From: Bacteroidetes bacterium B1(2017)
Lineage (GTDB): Bacteria > Bacteroidota > Bacteroidia > UKL13-3
Assembly (NCBI GenBank): GCA_002256395.1
Contig: NKJG01000001.1
Span: 868,001-932,000, forward strand
DNA length: 64,000 nucleotides
Direction: 5' to 3'
Position numbers and translations under genes: made by a program
Shown: piece after piece, positions 25,747 through 35,408 of the stretch
How positions within the stretch are numbered: the stretch's first letter is position 1
Layout of the letters: each line of letters starts with the position of its first letter
The notes under the pieces: model-generated
What the model saw: the letters and a program-made list of their open reading frames with translations, nothing else
The model's database searches: none
Told to the model about the DNA's origin: nothing

Positions 25747-26087
25747 TTCAACGCTCCTTTTTTATGGGCATACAAAAAGCCCATGAACAAGATAAACATA
25801 AACACCATAATCTCAAATAAGGCCAGCATGCCAACCTTCTTAACCACAACGGCCCAAGGGTACATAAACACTAGCTCTACATCAAAAATTAAGAAGATTA
25901 AGGCAAATAAATAATAGCCTACATTAAACTGTTTCCAAGGAGTGCCCTCGGCTTCTATACCACACTCGTAGGCTTGACCTTTTTGTGGGTTAGAACTTCC
26001 TTTGTTTAAAAACTTGGCTATGGCCATACCACCCGCAGAAAAAGCAACGGCGGCAAAAATGAGTGCAATTAATGATCCCGGTCCCAT
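25737..26087 (-). CDS. nuoA: Complex I subunit A, first gene of the nuo operon
   Basis: A 116-residue membrane protein with three helices. The conserved loop [20 protein letters not shown], with its cysteine-glycine-acidic pattern, and [17 protein letters not shown] are hallmarks of NuoA. The loop lines the quinone cavity. It is the promoter-proximal gene of a 12-gene minus-strand operon reaching 15975. It overlaps nuoB by 10 bp. Confidence 0.96.
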   Translation of the reverse strand: MGPGSLIALIFAAVAFSAGGMAIAKFLNKGSSNPQKGQAYECGIEAEGTPWKQFNVGYYLFALIFLIFDVELVFMYPWAVVVKKVGMLALFEIMVFMFILFMGFLYAHKKGALKWM

Positions 26088-26117
26088 GTATAAAAAGTTT
26101 TACAAATTTTAAATCTT

Positions 26118-26131
26118 TCCTCCCAAAGATG
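26118..26131 (-). promoter_or_regulatory. Weak candidate promoter of the nuo operon
   Basis: Upstream of nuoA the minus strand reads CATCTTTG (26124-26131), one base off the Bacteroidota -7 consensus TAnnTTTG, followed by GGGAGGAAAG. I find no clear -33 TTTG at the right distance, so this is tentative. Confidence 0.25.
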
Positions 26132-26174
26132 CATTAAAAAACTTTTGTTTTAAAATGATAATTGTCATTTCATT

Positions 26175-26248
26175 AGTGGAGGAAGAGGAGGATGGGAGGA
26201 TGGGCGCTGGGAGGTTGGGAGGATGCCAGGAGCCAGAGGCCAGAAGCT
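26175..26248. repeat. G-rich low-complexity stretch
   Basis: The plus strand is built of near-repeats of GGAGGATGGG (26187-26218 region) and CCAGGAGCCAGAGGCCAGAA (26227-26246). It is strongly strand-asymmetric in an otherwise AT-rich gap between nuoA and the HD-domain gene. It contains closely spaced G-runs. It carries no gene. Confidence 0.55.
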
Positions 26249-26268
26249 AGATGCCTAATACTTTGGCG

Positions 26269-26859
26269 TTAGGTATACGTTTCTACTATATCTTGAATCT
26301 TCTGCGTATGCGAATCTTTCTTTTCTTTACGCAAGGCTTTGGCGCTATTGGTAAAAAACTGATGCTTGGTAAGGAACTTTAGCTGAAGGCGGTTCCAATC
26401 TTTCTCATCGGTTAAGATGCCGTATATTTCTAGTTCTTTATACAGGTTATAGCCAATCTCCCAAAAGTCGTCGCGGCCCAAATAGTCTAAATCGGCATCA
26501 CAAATTATTTGCTCCAACAGGTTGTTTGGCGTTTGCGGAATTTTGGTGGCCATAATCATTCCGCATATCTTCTCTATTTCTTCGGGGGTATATCCAAAGT
26601 TTGGCAAAAACTCTTTTACAATGCCACAGCCTAATTCTTCGTGGTCTTTGCTCTGTATTGTAAAGCCAGAATCGTGAAAGAGCACTGCTGTTTTAAGCAG
26701 CACCTGATCATACTCAGATACAGCCTCCATTTGGGCATACTGCGTGGCGGCCTGCAATACATCCATTACATGATTATAACTATGATAATACAAATTTGCA
26801 GGAAGCTCTGTTTTTAATTTACTTAAAATAAAGGCTTCCGATCCTTTAAAATCCATCAT
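26269..26859 (-). CDS. HD-domain phosphohydrolase-like protein
   Basis: A 196-residue cytosolic protein. Metal ligands of an HD domain are visible as H in YYHSYNHVMDV, the HD pair in VLFHDSGF, a further H in SKDHEELG and D in CDADLDYLGR. HD proteins of this kind hydrolyse phosphomonoesters or phosphodiesters, often of nucleotides. The substrate cannot be told. Two adjacent ATGs (26859 and 26856) are equally good starts. It lies 120 bp after the adenylate cyclase gene on the same strand, so cAMP turnover is a possible but untested connection. Confidence 0.82.
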   Translation of the reverse strand: MMDFKGSEAFILSKLKTELPANLYYHSYNHVMDVLQAATQYAQMEAVSEYDQVLLKTAVLFHDSGFTIQSKDHEELGCGIVKEFLPNFGYTPEEIEKICGMIMATKIPQTPNNLLEQIICDADLDYLGRDDFWEIGYNLYKELEIYGILTDEKDWNRLQLKFLTKHQFFTNSAKALRKEKKDSHTQKIQDIVETYT

Positions 26860-26979
26860 ATTTTGGCCAAAATTATCTTTTTACTTTTATTCCTACTTAC
26901 AAATATAGATTCACAATTCTAAATAGAACTTCCAATTCCTATGTAAAACACACCAATTACTCAATGCTTTTTACCACCC

Positions 26980-29865
26980 CTACTCTCCCATCACATAAAA
27001 CATATCTATTCTACCTTTATTCTTAGCTTCTATTTTTCCTCTATACGAGCACTTAAATCCATCTTTTACTAACTCATGCGTAGAGCCACTAATATTTATT
27101 TTTCCTGGCTCACAATTTTGTTCCATGCGTGCAGCCGTGTTTACGGTATCGCCCCAAATATCATAGGCAAATTTCTTTACCCCAACAATGCCTGCAATTA
27201 CAGAACCCGAGTTAATACCAATTCTAATTTCAAAATATGGCTTACCCAATGCTTTGCGTTCTTGCTGGTATACTTTCATAAACGCTTGTATATCTAAAGC
27301 CGTTTGCACACAGCGCTTGGCATGGTCTTTATCTTTTATAGGCATGCCGCAAACAGCCATATACGCATCGCCAATGGTTTTTATTTTCTCTAGTTTATTG
27401 TCGCCAATAATGGCATCAAAGCCTTTAAAGCAATAGTGTATTTCTTCTACCAACTCTTTAGGTGTTAGTCTTTCGCTAATAGAAGTAAAGCCAACAAAAT
27501 CTGTAAACAATACCGTTACCTCTTCAAATTGCTTGGCCTCTAAGCTGCCTGTGCGTTTTAGTTCATCAGCTACTTCAACAGGTAAAATATTCAACAATAA
27601 CTCATCCGATTTGGCTTTTTCTTCTACCAATTCTTTGGTTCTATCTTGCACCATGCCTTCTAGTTTTCTATTGGTGCTTAACAATCGCTTTTGATTTATA
27701 AACACAATTAAATACACTACTAAAAAGCCAGCCATGATATACATTAAATAGGCCCAGCCGCTAAGGTACCAAGGCACATTTATATAAAATTTATACGCTG
27801 TTTCTTTACTACTATTTCCAAAGGCATCTTTGCCCTGAACCCAAATGGTATAGGTGCCGCCGTTTATTCCATCTAATTTTACATCAAACTCTTTTTGCCA
27901 CTCACTCCACGTATTTCCTAAGCCCTCTAATTTATAGCGGCATTCTTGCTTCTCTGTAAATTGGTTGGAGCTCATTCCAAAATACACATGTACAGGCAAT
28001 AGCTCATGCGCTATCTGAGGATTCCATTCTTGTAGTTCCTGGGTTCGGCCATCTTTACTTACAAAGAAGCCCGCAAAAGCTAATTCTTGCTTCCCAAAAC
28101 TCATCATGCTAATATTTACCTGCGAGTTGTTTTGGGTCTTTAGCTCATCCTTTACTACATAGAGTTTATCTTCAAACGCCAAGAAATAGGTATCGCCATT
28201 TTTAACATAGGCAGTGGGCTTGCCAGGTATTCCATATGCAACAGATTGCTCTTGAAATGTATTGTTGTTATACACTTTTAATCCGGTTTCGTTTACTAAA
28301 ATAAAGTTGTTGCTAAGGCTAAACTCTTTGTTTTTTACTTGGGCAAAGGCAGCATAATCTGTTGTTAAGTTAATGGCACCTGTGTTTGCATCTAATTCAA
28401 ACACACTATCGCCTTTTATAATAAGCGCCTTATTGTTAAAGAGCTTTAGCACCGCCTCACCTTCTTTTAAACTAGCAGGAATTTTGGTACTTGGTCCAGA
28501 AGCAGCAAACAATCCTGCTTGATAGGTTCCGGCATAGGCAACCCCTTTGGCATTTTCTAAAATAGAATTACACAAAGGCGGAAGATTCTTTAGCAAACTT
28601 GGCTCAGCACCAGGTGCCACCTTATACACGCCACTTTCGCCCAAGGCATATACGTTTCCAGAAACATTGCCCTCTTGCACATGCAATATGGTTTCTCCTT
28701 CCAGAATATTTTTAGCAAGGTCATTTGAGATAGTAAACAATCCATCGGTGCTGGCAACATACAAATTGTTGTGCCAACTGTTTAAATCCCAACACTCAGA
28801 TTCTATACCCGATACTTTAGTTAATACACCCGTTAAACTTAAATCGGTTTTAAATAAACCTGCGGTGCTACTCACATACAAGGCATTATTATACACCAGC
28901 ATATCTGTTATAGTGCCTGCTTGGTTTAACAAACCTTTGTAGGCAATAGGCAAACTACTTGCATACTGCGTTATGCCCTTGCTATGCGCTCCCCATATGC
29001 TTCCATCGGCATCTACAAATACCGAATACATTTCTTGGCTTGGAGTAGAAATAGATTGCCAAGTAATTGTTTTGCCATTCCATATTTTAAGTCCATCATT
29101 AAGGGTGGCAGCCACCAAATAGCCATTGGGCAAGGCAGCCATATCTATTACATTAGGTAATTTAGGAAGGGCTATTTCTCTAATTTTATTTTTTGAAAGC
29201 GTATAAAAATTTCCTTTACTACCCGTAAGTAGTAACTCTTTTCCATTTGTGCAGGTGGCACTTACAAAACTATTTGCCAAAAGCTCGCCGCCATTTATTA
29301 CGTTTAGTTTGCCTTTGTTTAAAGCTGCTACACCTAAATCGGCAGTATTTAAATACAAGTTTCCTTCAAAGGTAAAGGCACCATAATTGGCAGCCAGTTC
29401 TTGTACCGTAAATTCATATGAACCCTCTTTAGGTTCGGCCTGAACCAATACCTTGTTGCTAACAAAATAAACGCTTTTGCCCAATACAAATACTTGCTCA
29501 TTGCCACCTGTTTTTTGATTGGCAGCCGGCAATTGTTTGCTAATACTTGTATAGATAACCTTACCTGTTTGCGAAAACTCTAAGGTGCCAAAATCGCCAG
29601 CGCAAGCCAAAAACAAATTACCTGTTGGCCCAAAACATAAATGCCTTACCGCATACGGTGTTTTAAACAAATACCATTGGTGACCATCAAACCTTACTAC
29701 ACCTTTGTTATTGGCAAAATAAATTCTACCATACGCATCTTGCACAGCATCCCACATATAGGGGTGAGCGGGGTAAGTATTGCTTGCATAATTTTTACTT
29801 ACATACTCTTGGGCACTGAGTGTAAAACTTAAAAAACTTAGCGCTATAAGTAAAAGTGTTCTCAT
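26980..29865 (-). CDS. Membrane adenylate cyclase with periplasmic sensor domain
   Basis: A 961-residue protein. A signal peptide (cleavage near TLSAQ) precedes about 600 residues of beta-propeller-like repeats of the two-component-regulator type and a Y_Y_Y-like domain (about 620-695). A membrane helix (about 703-723), a helical linker (RKLEGMVQDRTKELVEEKAK) and a class III cyclase domain (783-961) follow. Metal ligands D789 (LFTDF) and D833 (GDAYM) are present. K829 (KIKTIG) and D902 (YDIWGD) are the pair that selects ATP, where guanylate cyclases carry Glu and Cys. It starts 8 bp after the TonB-receptor stop. The signal sensed is unknown. Confidence 0.9.
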   Translation of the reverse strand: MRTLLLIALSFLSFTLSAQEYVSKNYASNTYPAHPYMWDAVQDAYGRIYFANNKGVVRFDGHQWYLFKTPYAVRHLCFGPTGNLFLACAGDFGTLEFSQTGKVIYTSISKQLPAANQKTGGNEQVFVLGKSVYFVSNKVLVQAEPKEGSYEFTVQELAANYGAFTFEGNLYLNTADLGVAALNKGKLNVINGGELLANSFVSATCTNGKELLLTGSKGNFYTLSKNKIREIALPKLPNVIDMAALPNGYLVAATLNDGLKIWNGKTITWQSISTPSQEMYSVFVDADGSIWGAHSKGITQYASSLPIAYKGLLNQAGTITDMLVYNNALYVSSTAGLFKTDLSLTGVLTKVSGIESECWDLNSWHNNLYVASTDGLFTISNDLAKNILEGETILHVQEGNVSGNVYALGESGVYKVAPGAEPSLLKNLPPLCNSILENAKGVAYAGTYQAGLFAASGPSTKIPASLKEGEAVLKLFNNKALIIKGDSVFELDANTGAINLTTDYAAFAQVKNKEFSLSNNFILVNETGLKVYNNNTFQEQSVAYGIPGKPTAYVKNGDTYFLAFEDKLYVVKDELKTQNNSQVNISMMSFGKQELAFAGFFVSKDGRTQELQEWNPQIAHELLPVHVYFGMSSNQFTEKQECRYKLEGLGNTWSEWQKEFDVKLDGINGGTYTIWVQGKDAFGNSSKETAYKFYINVPWYLSGWAYLMYIMAGFLVVYLIVFINQKRLLSTNRKLEGMVQDRTKELVEEKAKSDELLLNILPVEVADELKRTGSLEAKQFEEVTVLFTDFVGFTSISERLTPKELVEEIHYCFKGFDAIIGDNKLEKIKTIGDAYMAVCGMPIKDKDHAKRCVQTALDIQAFMKVYQQERKALGKPYFEIRIGINSGSVIAGIVGVKKFAYDIWGDTVNTAARMEQNCEPGKINISGSTHELVKDGFKCSYRGKIEAKNKGRIDMFYVMGE

Positions 29866-29873
29866 GACGTTGG

Positions 29874-32834
29874 CTAGTTTAAAAGATTATCATACAAAAC
29901 AGAAAAATAGAAAAGAGCACCAACAGTTGGCGAACCTAAAGCTTGCACATACCTATTATTGGTAATATTAGTGCCACCCAATTTTAGTAATAGCTTTTGT
30001 TTAGGAAGCGCGTAGTTTAAACTTAAATCAATATAGTAATAGGCATTTACCATTCCAGAGCGCGAGTACTCTTTAAAGAAATAGGCATCTACCCACTGAA
30101 AATTACTGCTTACACCAATGCCCTTAAATACATTATTGGCTTTAAAACCTAAGTTCACTTTATTCTTTGGGGTATTAAAAGCGGTAACAAAACTGCTGCT
30201 ATAATCGCTTGAATTAATGAGCGTATTTAAATTATAATTTCCAAAAAGTGTAAGCTGGCGTGTAACATAATAATTGCATGAAATAGAAAAACCAAAGGAG
30301 TTTAAAGGCGCAGTAGAATTAACTGCTCTGCGATACACTTTGGTTAATTGCTTATTCTTTACATACTCTGCATTTAGGGTATCTACCCCATTAGCGGCTC
30401 CAATAAACTGTTCGGTATTTATGAGGTTTCTAAACGATACATAATAGGCATTAAAATCTGTTTCAACTTTATTAGAGAAAAATGTTCTCCAGCCAAACTC
30501 GGCGGTGCGTATTTCTTCGGGAGCAATGTTTTTAATAACTGGTCGAACCAACTTATTTGAGTCGCCCGTGTTTAAAAATTCGGCCACCGAACTCATGGTA
30601 TACATATTAGAAACCTGCCCGCCTTCTGGCGATTGAAACACCAAATTTAACTTTAAGGCATCTTCTAAAAACCCACCAAACGTTACCACTCCAGGTATGT
30701 TCATATAAAAAAACTGGTCCATAAGCGTTGGCGATCTAAACCCAATTTGCCCCGATGCCCTAAAGCTATGTTGGCGTTTATTACCTGCCATATACACCAA
30801 TGAAACACGCGGACTAAACCTTGGATCAAAACGCTGCAACACATCTATTCTACCCGATGCTTGCAAGTGCAATCTATCATCGAAATAATGTTTGCTAGCT
30901 TGCAAGAAACAACCCAATTCGTTTGAGTAAATTTGCTTTCCTCCATCATCAAAAACGGTTCCGTAAGTATGCGGAGTATGCAATCTATAATTGGCTCCGC
31001 CTGTTAAAGTAACACGTTTTACATAAGGACTAAAATCATACAAAAACTCGGCATACCAGGTTTTAGAAGTGCTGGTTAAACTTGCGCCCCCATCTTTAAA
31101 CGGACGCGTTTTTACCAGTTTAAAAATAGAATCAAAGGCTGCACTGCCAGGTTCAAAGCGGGCTCTGCCACTAATTAAATTGGCTAAGGTATCGCCAAAA
31201 TTATCTTTAATGGTTTGGTATAAGGCACTGTTATCGCCATCGGCAAATTTTCTGGCAATGGCATCGCTGCCCGATTGCAAACTATCTAAGCCAATTTGCT
31301 CGGCTAGCTTATTATAAAATCCAGAGTAAGCAAGTAAGTATTGCAAAAACCAATTATCATCTGATTTGGCAGCTCTATTAATATTAATGGCGGCTAAACT
31401 AAAGTCGAAAGTCTCACCAATATTTTCAAAATTTGTATAGGCTCGAAGCGAATAGTTTTTACCCTTTAATTCTATTTTGTGTTGCTGCAAAAAGAAGTCT
31501 TTAATTTGTGCTCTATTAGCTATTTGAAAAGTACTACTTCCTTTGCTAAATCGGCTGGTCCACGAAAGTTCTGTATGTTTATCTAACTTATAAAAAAAGC
31601 CCACATCTGTTTTAAAACTATAGGGTTTATATTCAAACAAATCAATTTCTCTATAGCCTGTTCTGGCAACACGTAGCGGACCTTTAGGTAAAAATGGAGT
31701 ATTTACAATGGGTGCTTTTAGGGTGGTATCAAAAATAGAAGCCACCTCATCACCACCAATGCTCACGCCATCGTAACCCGGGTTTCCGGCACCGGGTTTA
31801 TAGCCATAAATGCCATTGTTTTCACTTAAATTATAATCGCCCACATCTCTATAATCATTTCCACGCCAATCATCGGCCTTTTGATAGCCCATGGTAATTT
31901 TGGCGGCAAACTTTGGGTTAAATACCTTAGCATAACGCATACTAAAATCGGTAATAGGTGCAGGTGCGTGGTCTATCCCATCAATGTGGTTTACACCCGA
32001 CTTTAAATTTACACTCAAACCTGGATATAAAAACGCACTCTTACTGGTTATGTTCATGAGTCCGTTTATAGCATTAGGACCATACAAAGCAGAGTTAGCG
32101 CCAGGTATTAATTCCATGCGCTCTACATCAATATCAATGGGACCATTTAAAATACCAACGGCTAGGTTAAAACCAGGCATCGATAAATCCATATTATCAT
32201 AGCGTTGTATAAAGCGTGTGTTGTAGCTAGAGTTAAATCCACGGGTGTTAATGGTTTTGAAATTAAAGCTAGTGGTAATTACATTTACACTCGTTAACAT
32301 GGCCATGCGCTCATACATGTTTAAAGATGTATTAAGCTGTATCTCTTTTGCAGAAAGGGTTTCAACCGTTACTGGACTTTCGAACTTGCGTTCATTTTTG
32401 CGCGAAACAGAAATAACAATATCACTAATGGTATAAAATTTCTCTTTTAAAATAAACACTACTTCGCTTGATTCATTGGTAATTTCTATGGTATCACTTT
32501 CATAGCCAAAGTAGGAACAAATAAGGAAGGGAGGTTTTTGCATATCTAACTCAATGGCATACTCTCCTTGCTCATCGGATAGTGCTCCGTTTTTGGTTCC
32601 AAGTTGAACAATAGTTGCAAGAGCTAGAAGCTCTTTTCCTTTTTTTGTCACCACACGTCCATGAATAGAGCGCGTGCTAATTTCAATACCTTTTGATTGG
32701 CTAGTATCTTTTTTACTAAGCTGTTTTTTGGAGTGCGAACGATACTCTTGAGCCCTTAAATCCTTTTGAGAAAAAAGCGCTATCAGAAGAAAAAGAAGCA
32801 GAATTAATCTGGGTATTTTTGGTTTCATAGGCAT
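29874..32834 (-). CDS. TonB-dependent receptor with carboxypeptidase-like regulatory domain
   Basis: A 986-residue outer-membrane protein. After a signal peptide and a short linker, residues about 57-135 form a CarboxypepD_reg-like domain (SIHGRVVTKKGKELLALATI, later GEYAIEL). A plug domain follows (about 150-270, including NTRGFNSSYNTRF and RMELIPGANSALYGPNAING), then a long beta-barrel ending NALFYFSVLYDNLLN-like at the C-terminus. Such receptors import large ligands using TonB energy. Its ATG overlaps the stop of the upstream gene by one base (TAATG), so M1 is well supported. No SusD partner is present, and the ligand is unknown. Confidence 0.92.
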   Translation of the reverse strand: MPMKPKIPRLILLLFLLIALFSQKDLRAQEYRSHSKKQLSKKDTSQSKGIEISTRSIHGRVVTKKGKELLALATIVQLGTKNGALSDEQGEYAIELDMQKPPFLICSYFGYESDTIEITNESSEVVFILKEKFYTISDIVISVSRKNERKFESPVTVETLSAKEIQLNTSLNMYERMAMLTSVNVITTSFNFKTINTRGFNSSYNTRFIQRYDNMDLSMPGFNLAVGILNGPIDIDVERMELIPGANSALYGPNAINGLMNITSKSAFLYPGLSVNLKSGVNHIDGIDHAPAPITDFSMRYAKVFNPKFAAKITMGYQKADDWRGNDYRDVGDYNLSENNGIYGYKPGAGNPGYDGVSIGGDEVASIFDTTLKAPIVNTPFLPKGPLRVARTGYREIDLFEYKPYSFKTDVGFFYKLDKHTELSWTSRFSKGSSTFQIANRAQIKDFFLQQHKIELKGKNYSLRAYTNFENIGETFDFSLAAININRAAKSDDNWFLQYLLAYSGFYNKLAEQIGLDSLQSGSDAIARKFADGDNSALYQTIKDNFGDTLANLISGRARFEPGSAAFDSIFKLVKTRPFKDGGASLTSTSKTWYAEFLYDFSPYVKRVTLTGGANYRLHTPHTYGTVFDDGGKQIYSNELGCFLQASKHYFDDRLHLQASGRIDVLQRFDPRFSPRVSLVYMAGNKRQHSFRASGQIGFRSPTLMDQFFYMNIPGVVTFGGFLEDALKLNLVFQSPEGGQVSNMYTMSSVAEFLNTGDSNKLVRPVIKNIAPEEIRTAEFGWRTFFSNKVETDFNAYYVSFRNLINTEQFIGAANGVDTLNAEYVKNKQLTKVYRRAVNSTAPLNSFGFSISCNYYVTRQLTLFGNYNLNTLINSSDYSSSFVTAFNTPKNKVNLGFKANNVFKGIGVSSNFQWVDAYFFKEYSRSGMVNAYYYIDLSLNYALPKQKLLLKLGGTNITNNRYVQALGSPTVGALFYFSVLYDNLLN

Positions 32835-33712
32835 TATTCTATTAGCAACTTCTTTACCAATACGCCTCTCTGATCGCTTACCTTTACAAGATACAAACCC
32901 TTGGCTAGGTTCAGCTCTAGTTCTACTTTTCCTTGGGTAAGCGCAGGGTTTTTATACACTACTTCTCCGCTTAAATTGCTAAGTTCAAGTTGTGCTTCGT
33001 TAGAATTAACATTAATTTTTAACGATTCGTTTCGCAATGGATTTGGATACATACTAAAATCTGTTGTGCCCAATGCCTCTTTAATTCCAACGGTACCGCC
33101 AGCAAACCTTAACTCATCAATAAGCAATTTTGCCCCTTCTTTGCTAGCAAAGTTTGAAGCCGAAGAGTAGAAAATAATAGCGGTATCTGGATTTGTTAGC
33201 GTATCAAATACATTTAATTTCACTACCATTTCGGTATACACACCCACAGAATCTGTCATAATTTGAAAGGTACGAGAAAGGGTATCTCTTTTATTTGCCA
33301 GGGTATTCCAGCGAGTAGTAAGTATTAAGGTATTGGCGGTATCTTGGTTGCGCGCATTGTATTTATACCAAAACCTAAATTCTGTTGGGCGCTCAGTAAA
33401 GGGAAAGCCAGGAAACGAACTTAGCAATATTTGCTTGCCCACAAAAATAGATCCTGCATAGGTAGGCACATAAACGGGAGGCTTATTGGTAATTTTAAAG
33501 GTATTTATTTCACATGCAAAACTACCACTGTGTGCATCGTTTGATTTAAATACAGTCTGAGGATTTCCTAAGGCGGTTAACCCGTTGGTAGAAACCCAGC
33601 CAGTCATATTATTCCCACTCCAATCTTCGAAGCTATTATTTGGTATTTGTTGAGCGAATAGGTTGGTAGAAATAAGACTTACAAATAAGATTAAAGTACA
33701 GGTTAATTTCAT
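32834..33712 (-). CDS. Secreted protein with type IX C-terminal sorting domain
   Basis: A 292-residue protein. A signal peptide ends near LFAQQ. The body starts IPNNSFEDWSGNNMTGWVST, the usual opening of Bacteroidota carbohydrate-metabolism-like (PCMD) or jelly-roll proteins. The last 75 residues form a type IX sorting domain with the hallmarks FSMYPNPLRNESLKI, LSNLSGEVVYK and GLYLVKVSDQRGVLVKKLLI. The product should be exported by the system that includes SprA and then attached to or released from the surface. It is translationally coupled to the TonB-dependent receptor downstream, so it may bind the receptor's ligand. Confidence 0.88.
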   Translation of the reverse strand: MKLTCTLILFVSLISTNLFAQQIPNNSFEDWSGNNMTGWVSTNGLTALGNPQTVFKSNDAHSGSFACEINTFKITNKPPVYVPTYAGSIFVGKQILLSSFPGFPFTERPTEFRFWYKYNARNQDTANTLILTTRWNTLANKRDTLSRTFQIMTDSVGVYTEMVVKLNVFDTLTNPDTAIIFYSSASNFASKEGAKLLIDELRFAGGTVGIKEALGTTDFSMYPNPLRNESLKINVNSNEAQLELSNLSGEVVYKNPALTQGKVELELNLAKGLYLVKVSDQRGVLVKKLLIE

Positions 33713-33748
33713 AGTAATGAGTATTAGGTGTTAGGGATTTATCTATAC

Positions 33749-34492
33749 TTAAACTTCCATCTTTCGGTTAAAGCTTTCCTTACGTGCGCGGGCCACAGGC
33801 AATTCTGTTCCATCTGTAAGTACTACCGAACCTCCATCTGTTTTAATATATCGTTTTAAGTATTCTTTATTGATTAAATGTGTTTGATGAATTCTAATAA
33901 AATCATATTGTTCCAACATGCTTTCAAACTCTTTTAGGGTTTTTGAAACCAAGATTCGTTTGCCATCAGTTAAATAAATGCGGGTATAATTATTCTCTGC
34001 CTCGCATCTAATAATTTCAGACACGCCCAAATATTCTATCGAATCGTTATTGCGAACGGCTATTTTTGGTTTAATACCCGAGTTTAATTTCAGGTTATAA
34101 ATAAGCTCTTGCAATTTAAAATCGGTATCGCCTTTTGATTTTGTTTCTTCTGCCTTTTCTATAGCGTTTTTAAGCTCGGGTAAATTCAAAGGTTTTAATA
34201 AATAATACAACGCGCTAAACTTTATGGCCTCTATGGCAAACTTGTCGTAAGCAGTAGTAAACACTACCATTGGCCAAGGCTTAGGTAATTGTTCTATTAC
34301 TTCAAATCCGTTTAACTTTGGCATTTGCACATCTATAAAAAGAAGGTCGGGAGCTAGATCCGAAATTTCTTCTACAGCCTCAAGAGGCTTTGTGCTTTTA
34401 CCAACTAGTTCAATGCTTGGAAAGTGTTTTTGAAGATAAATCTCCAACACTTCTACGGCACTTTGTTCGTCATCTAAAATATATGCTTTCAT
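33749..34492 (-). CDS. LytTR-family response regulator
   Basis: A 247-residue regulator. The receiver domain (1-118) has the acidic pocket D7-D8, phospho-acceptor D54 in LLFIDVQMPKLNG, and the switch lysine in YLLKPLN. A LytTR DNA-binding domain (about 145-247) ends the protein, with FIRIHQTHLINKEYLKRY and GTELPVARARKESF typical of the family. It follows the LytS-like kinase with a 1-bp gap and precedes the type IX-secreted protein by 36 bp. It may therefore control the cluster it is in. Confidence 0.93.
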   Translation of the reverse strand: MKAYILDDEQSAVEVLEIYLQKHFPSIELVGKSTKPLEAVEEISDLAPDLLFIDVQMPKLNGFEVIEQLPKPWPMVVFTTAYDKFAIEAIKFSALYYLLKPLNLPELKNAIEKAEETKSKGDTDFKLQELIYNLKLNSGIKPKIAVRNNDSIEYLGVSEIIRCEAENNYTRIYLTDGKRILVSKTLKEFESMLEQYDFIRIHQTHLINKEYLKRYIKTDGGSVVLTDGTELPVARARKESFNRKMEV

Positions 34493-34493
34493 G

Positions 34494-35240
34494 CTATAAA
34501 GAATATTCTTCTGTTTTCTTAAAATTCATAATCACTTTGGTTCCTGCAGGCCTTTTTTGAGCATCTGTTAAATCCAATATTTTTATTTCGGCAAGGCTAT
34601 CCAAAAACTTTAATCTATCACGAACCAAATTAATTCCATACGAACGGCGGCGTTCTTCACCATCTACTTTTACTTTACCACGCCCAACACCAGTATCAGT
34701 AATTTCGCAAATCATTCTACCCTCACGCTCATCAATGCTTAAACTTAATAGGCGTTCACCTTCTTCTTTGTGCATTAATCCATGCCAAATAGCGTTCTCT
34801 AAAAAAGGTTGAAATATTAAGGGCTGAACCAAAATTTTATCTGGTTCGATATGTTCACTTACCTGCACTACATAATTAAATGCATGTTCGAAGCGCAACA
34901 ACTCTAATTCTACATAAAGCTGCATGGCCTCCAATTCCATAGCTAAACTAATGCGCTCATGATTTGAGTTATCGAGCACCAAACGCATGAGCTTGGCAAA
35001 CCTTCCTAAATAATCAGAAGCGATATCGGGTTCGTTCTTTAAAATATACCTATTGATACTATTTAAGCTATTAAAAATAAAATGCGGATTCATTTGCGCG
35101 CGTATAGCTCTCAAATCAGATAGCATGACCTGTTTGGCATAACTGGCCATACGTTGCTGCAAGGCATAGTTAAATAGCTTATACAAGCCAAAACCTGCAA
35201 GCACAAGTAAAACCAAAATAAGAAGCCATAGGTAGTTCAT
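34494..35240 (-). CDS. LytS-type sensor histidine kinase (short form)
   Basis: A 248-residue kinase. One N-terminal membrane helix (about 4-22) is followed by the His_kinase motif LRAIRAQMNPHFIFNSLNSI with phospho-acceptor H53. A GHKL ATPase domain follows, with the N-box NAIWHGLMHK and G-box DTGVGRGKV. There is no sizeable periplasmic or PAS sensor, so the signal must come from the membrane segment or a partner. ATG start at 35240, with a GGAGG 14 bases upstream, which is unusual for this phylum. The pair is probably the first part of an operon. Confidence 0.92.
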   Translation of the reverse strand: MNYLWLLILVLLVLAGFGLYKLFNYALQQRMASYAKQVMLSDLRAIRAQMNPHFIFNSLNSINRYILKNEPDIASDYLGRFAKLMRLVLDNSNHERISLAMELEAMQLYVELELLRFEHAFNYVVQVSEHIEPDKILVQPLIFQPFLENAIWHGLMHKEEGERLLSLSIDEREGRMICEITDTGVGRGKVKVDGEERRRSYGINLVRDRLKFLDSLAEIKILDLTDAQKRPAGTKVIMNFKKTEEYSL

Positions 35241-35408
35241 TCGCTAAAAAGTTTCCTCCTAACGAATATGCTTCTTTTAAATAGAAGAGATTTAATTAAT
35301 TATTATTCGGTAGTTTAAGTTGAGTATTTAGCCAATATTGCCAAGCAATAGCCAATTGTAAAATTTAAAACCCTATAAACTAACATGTATTAGGTTAGGT
35401 GTATTCGT

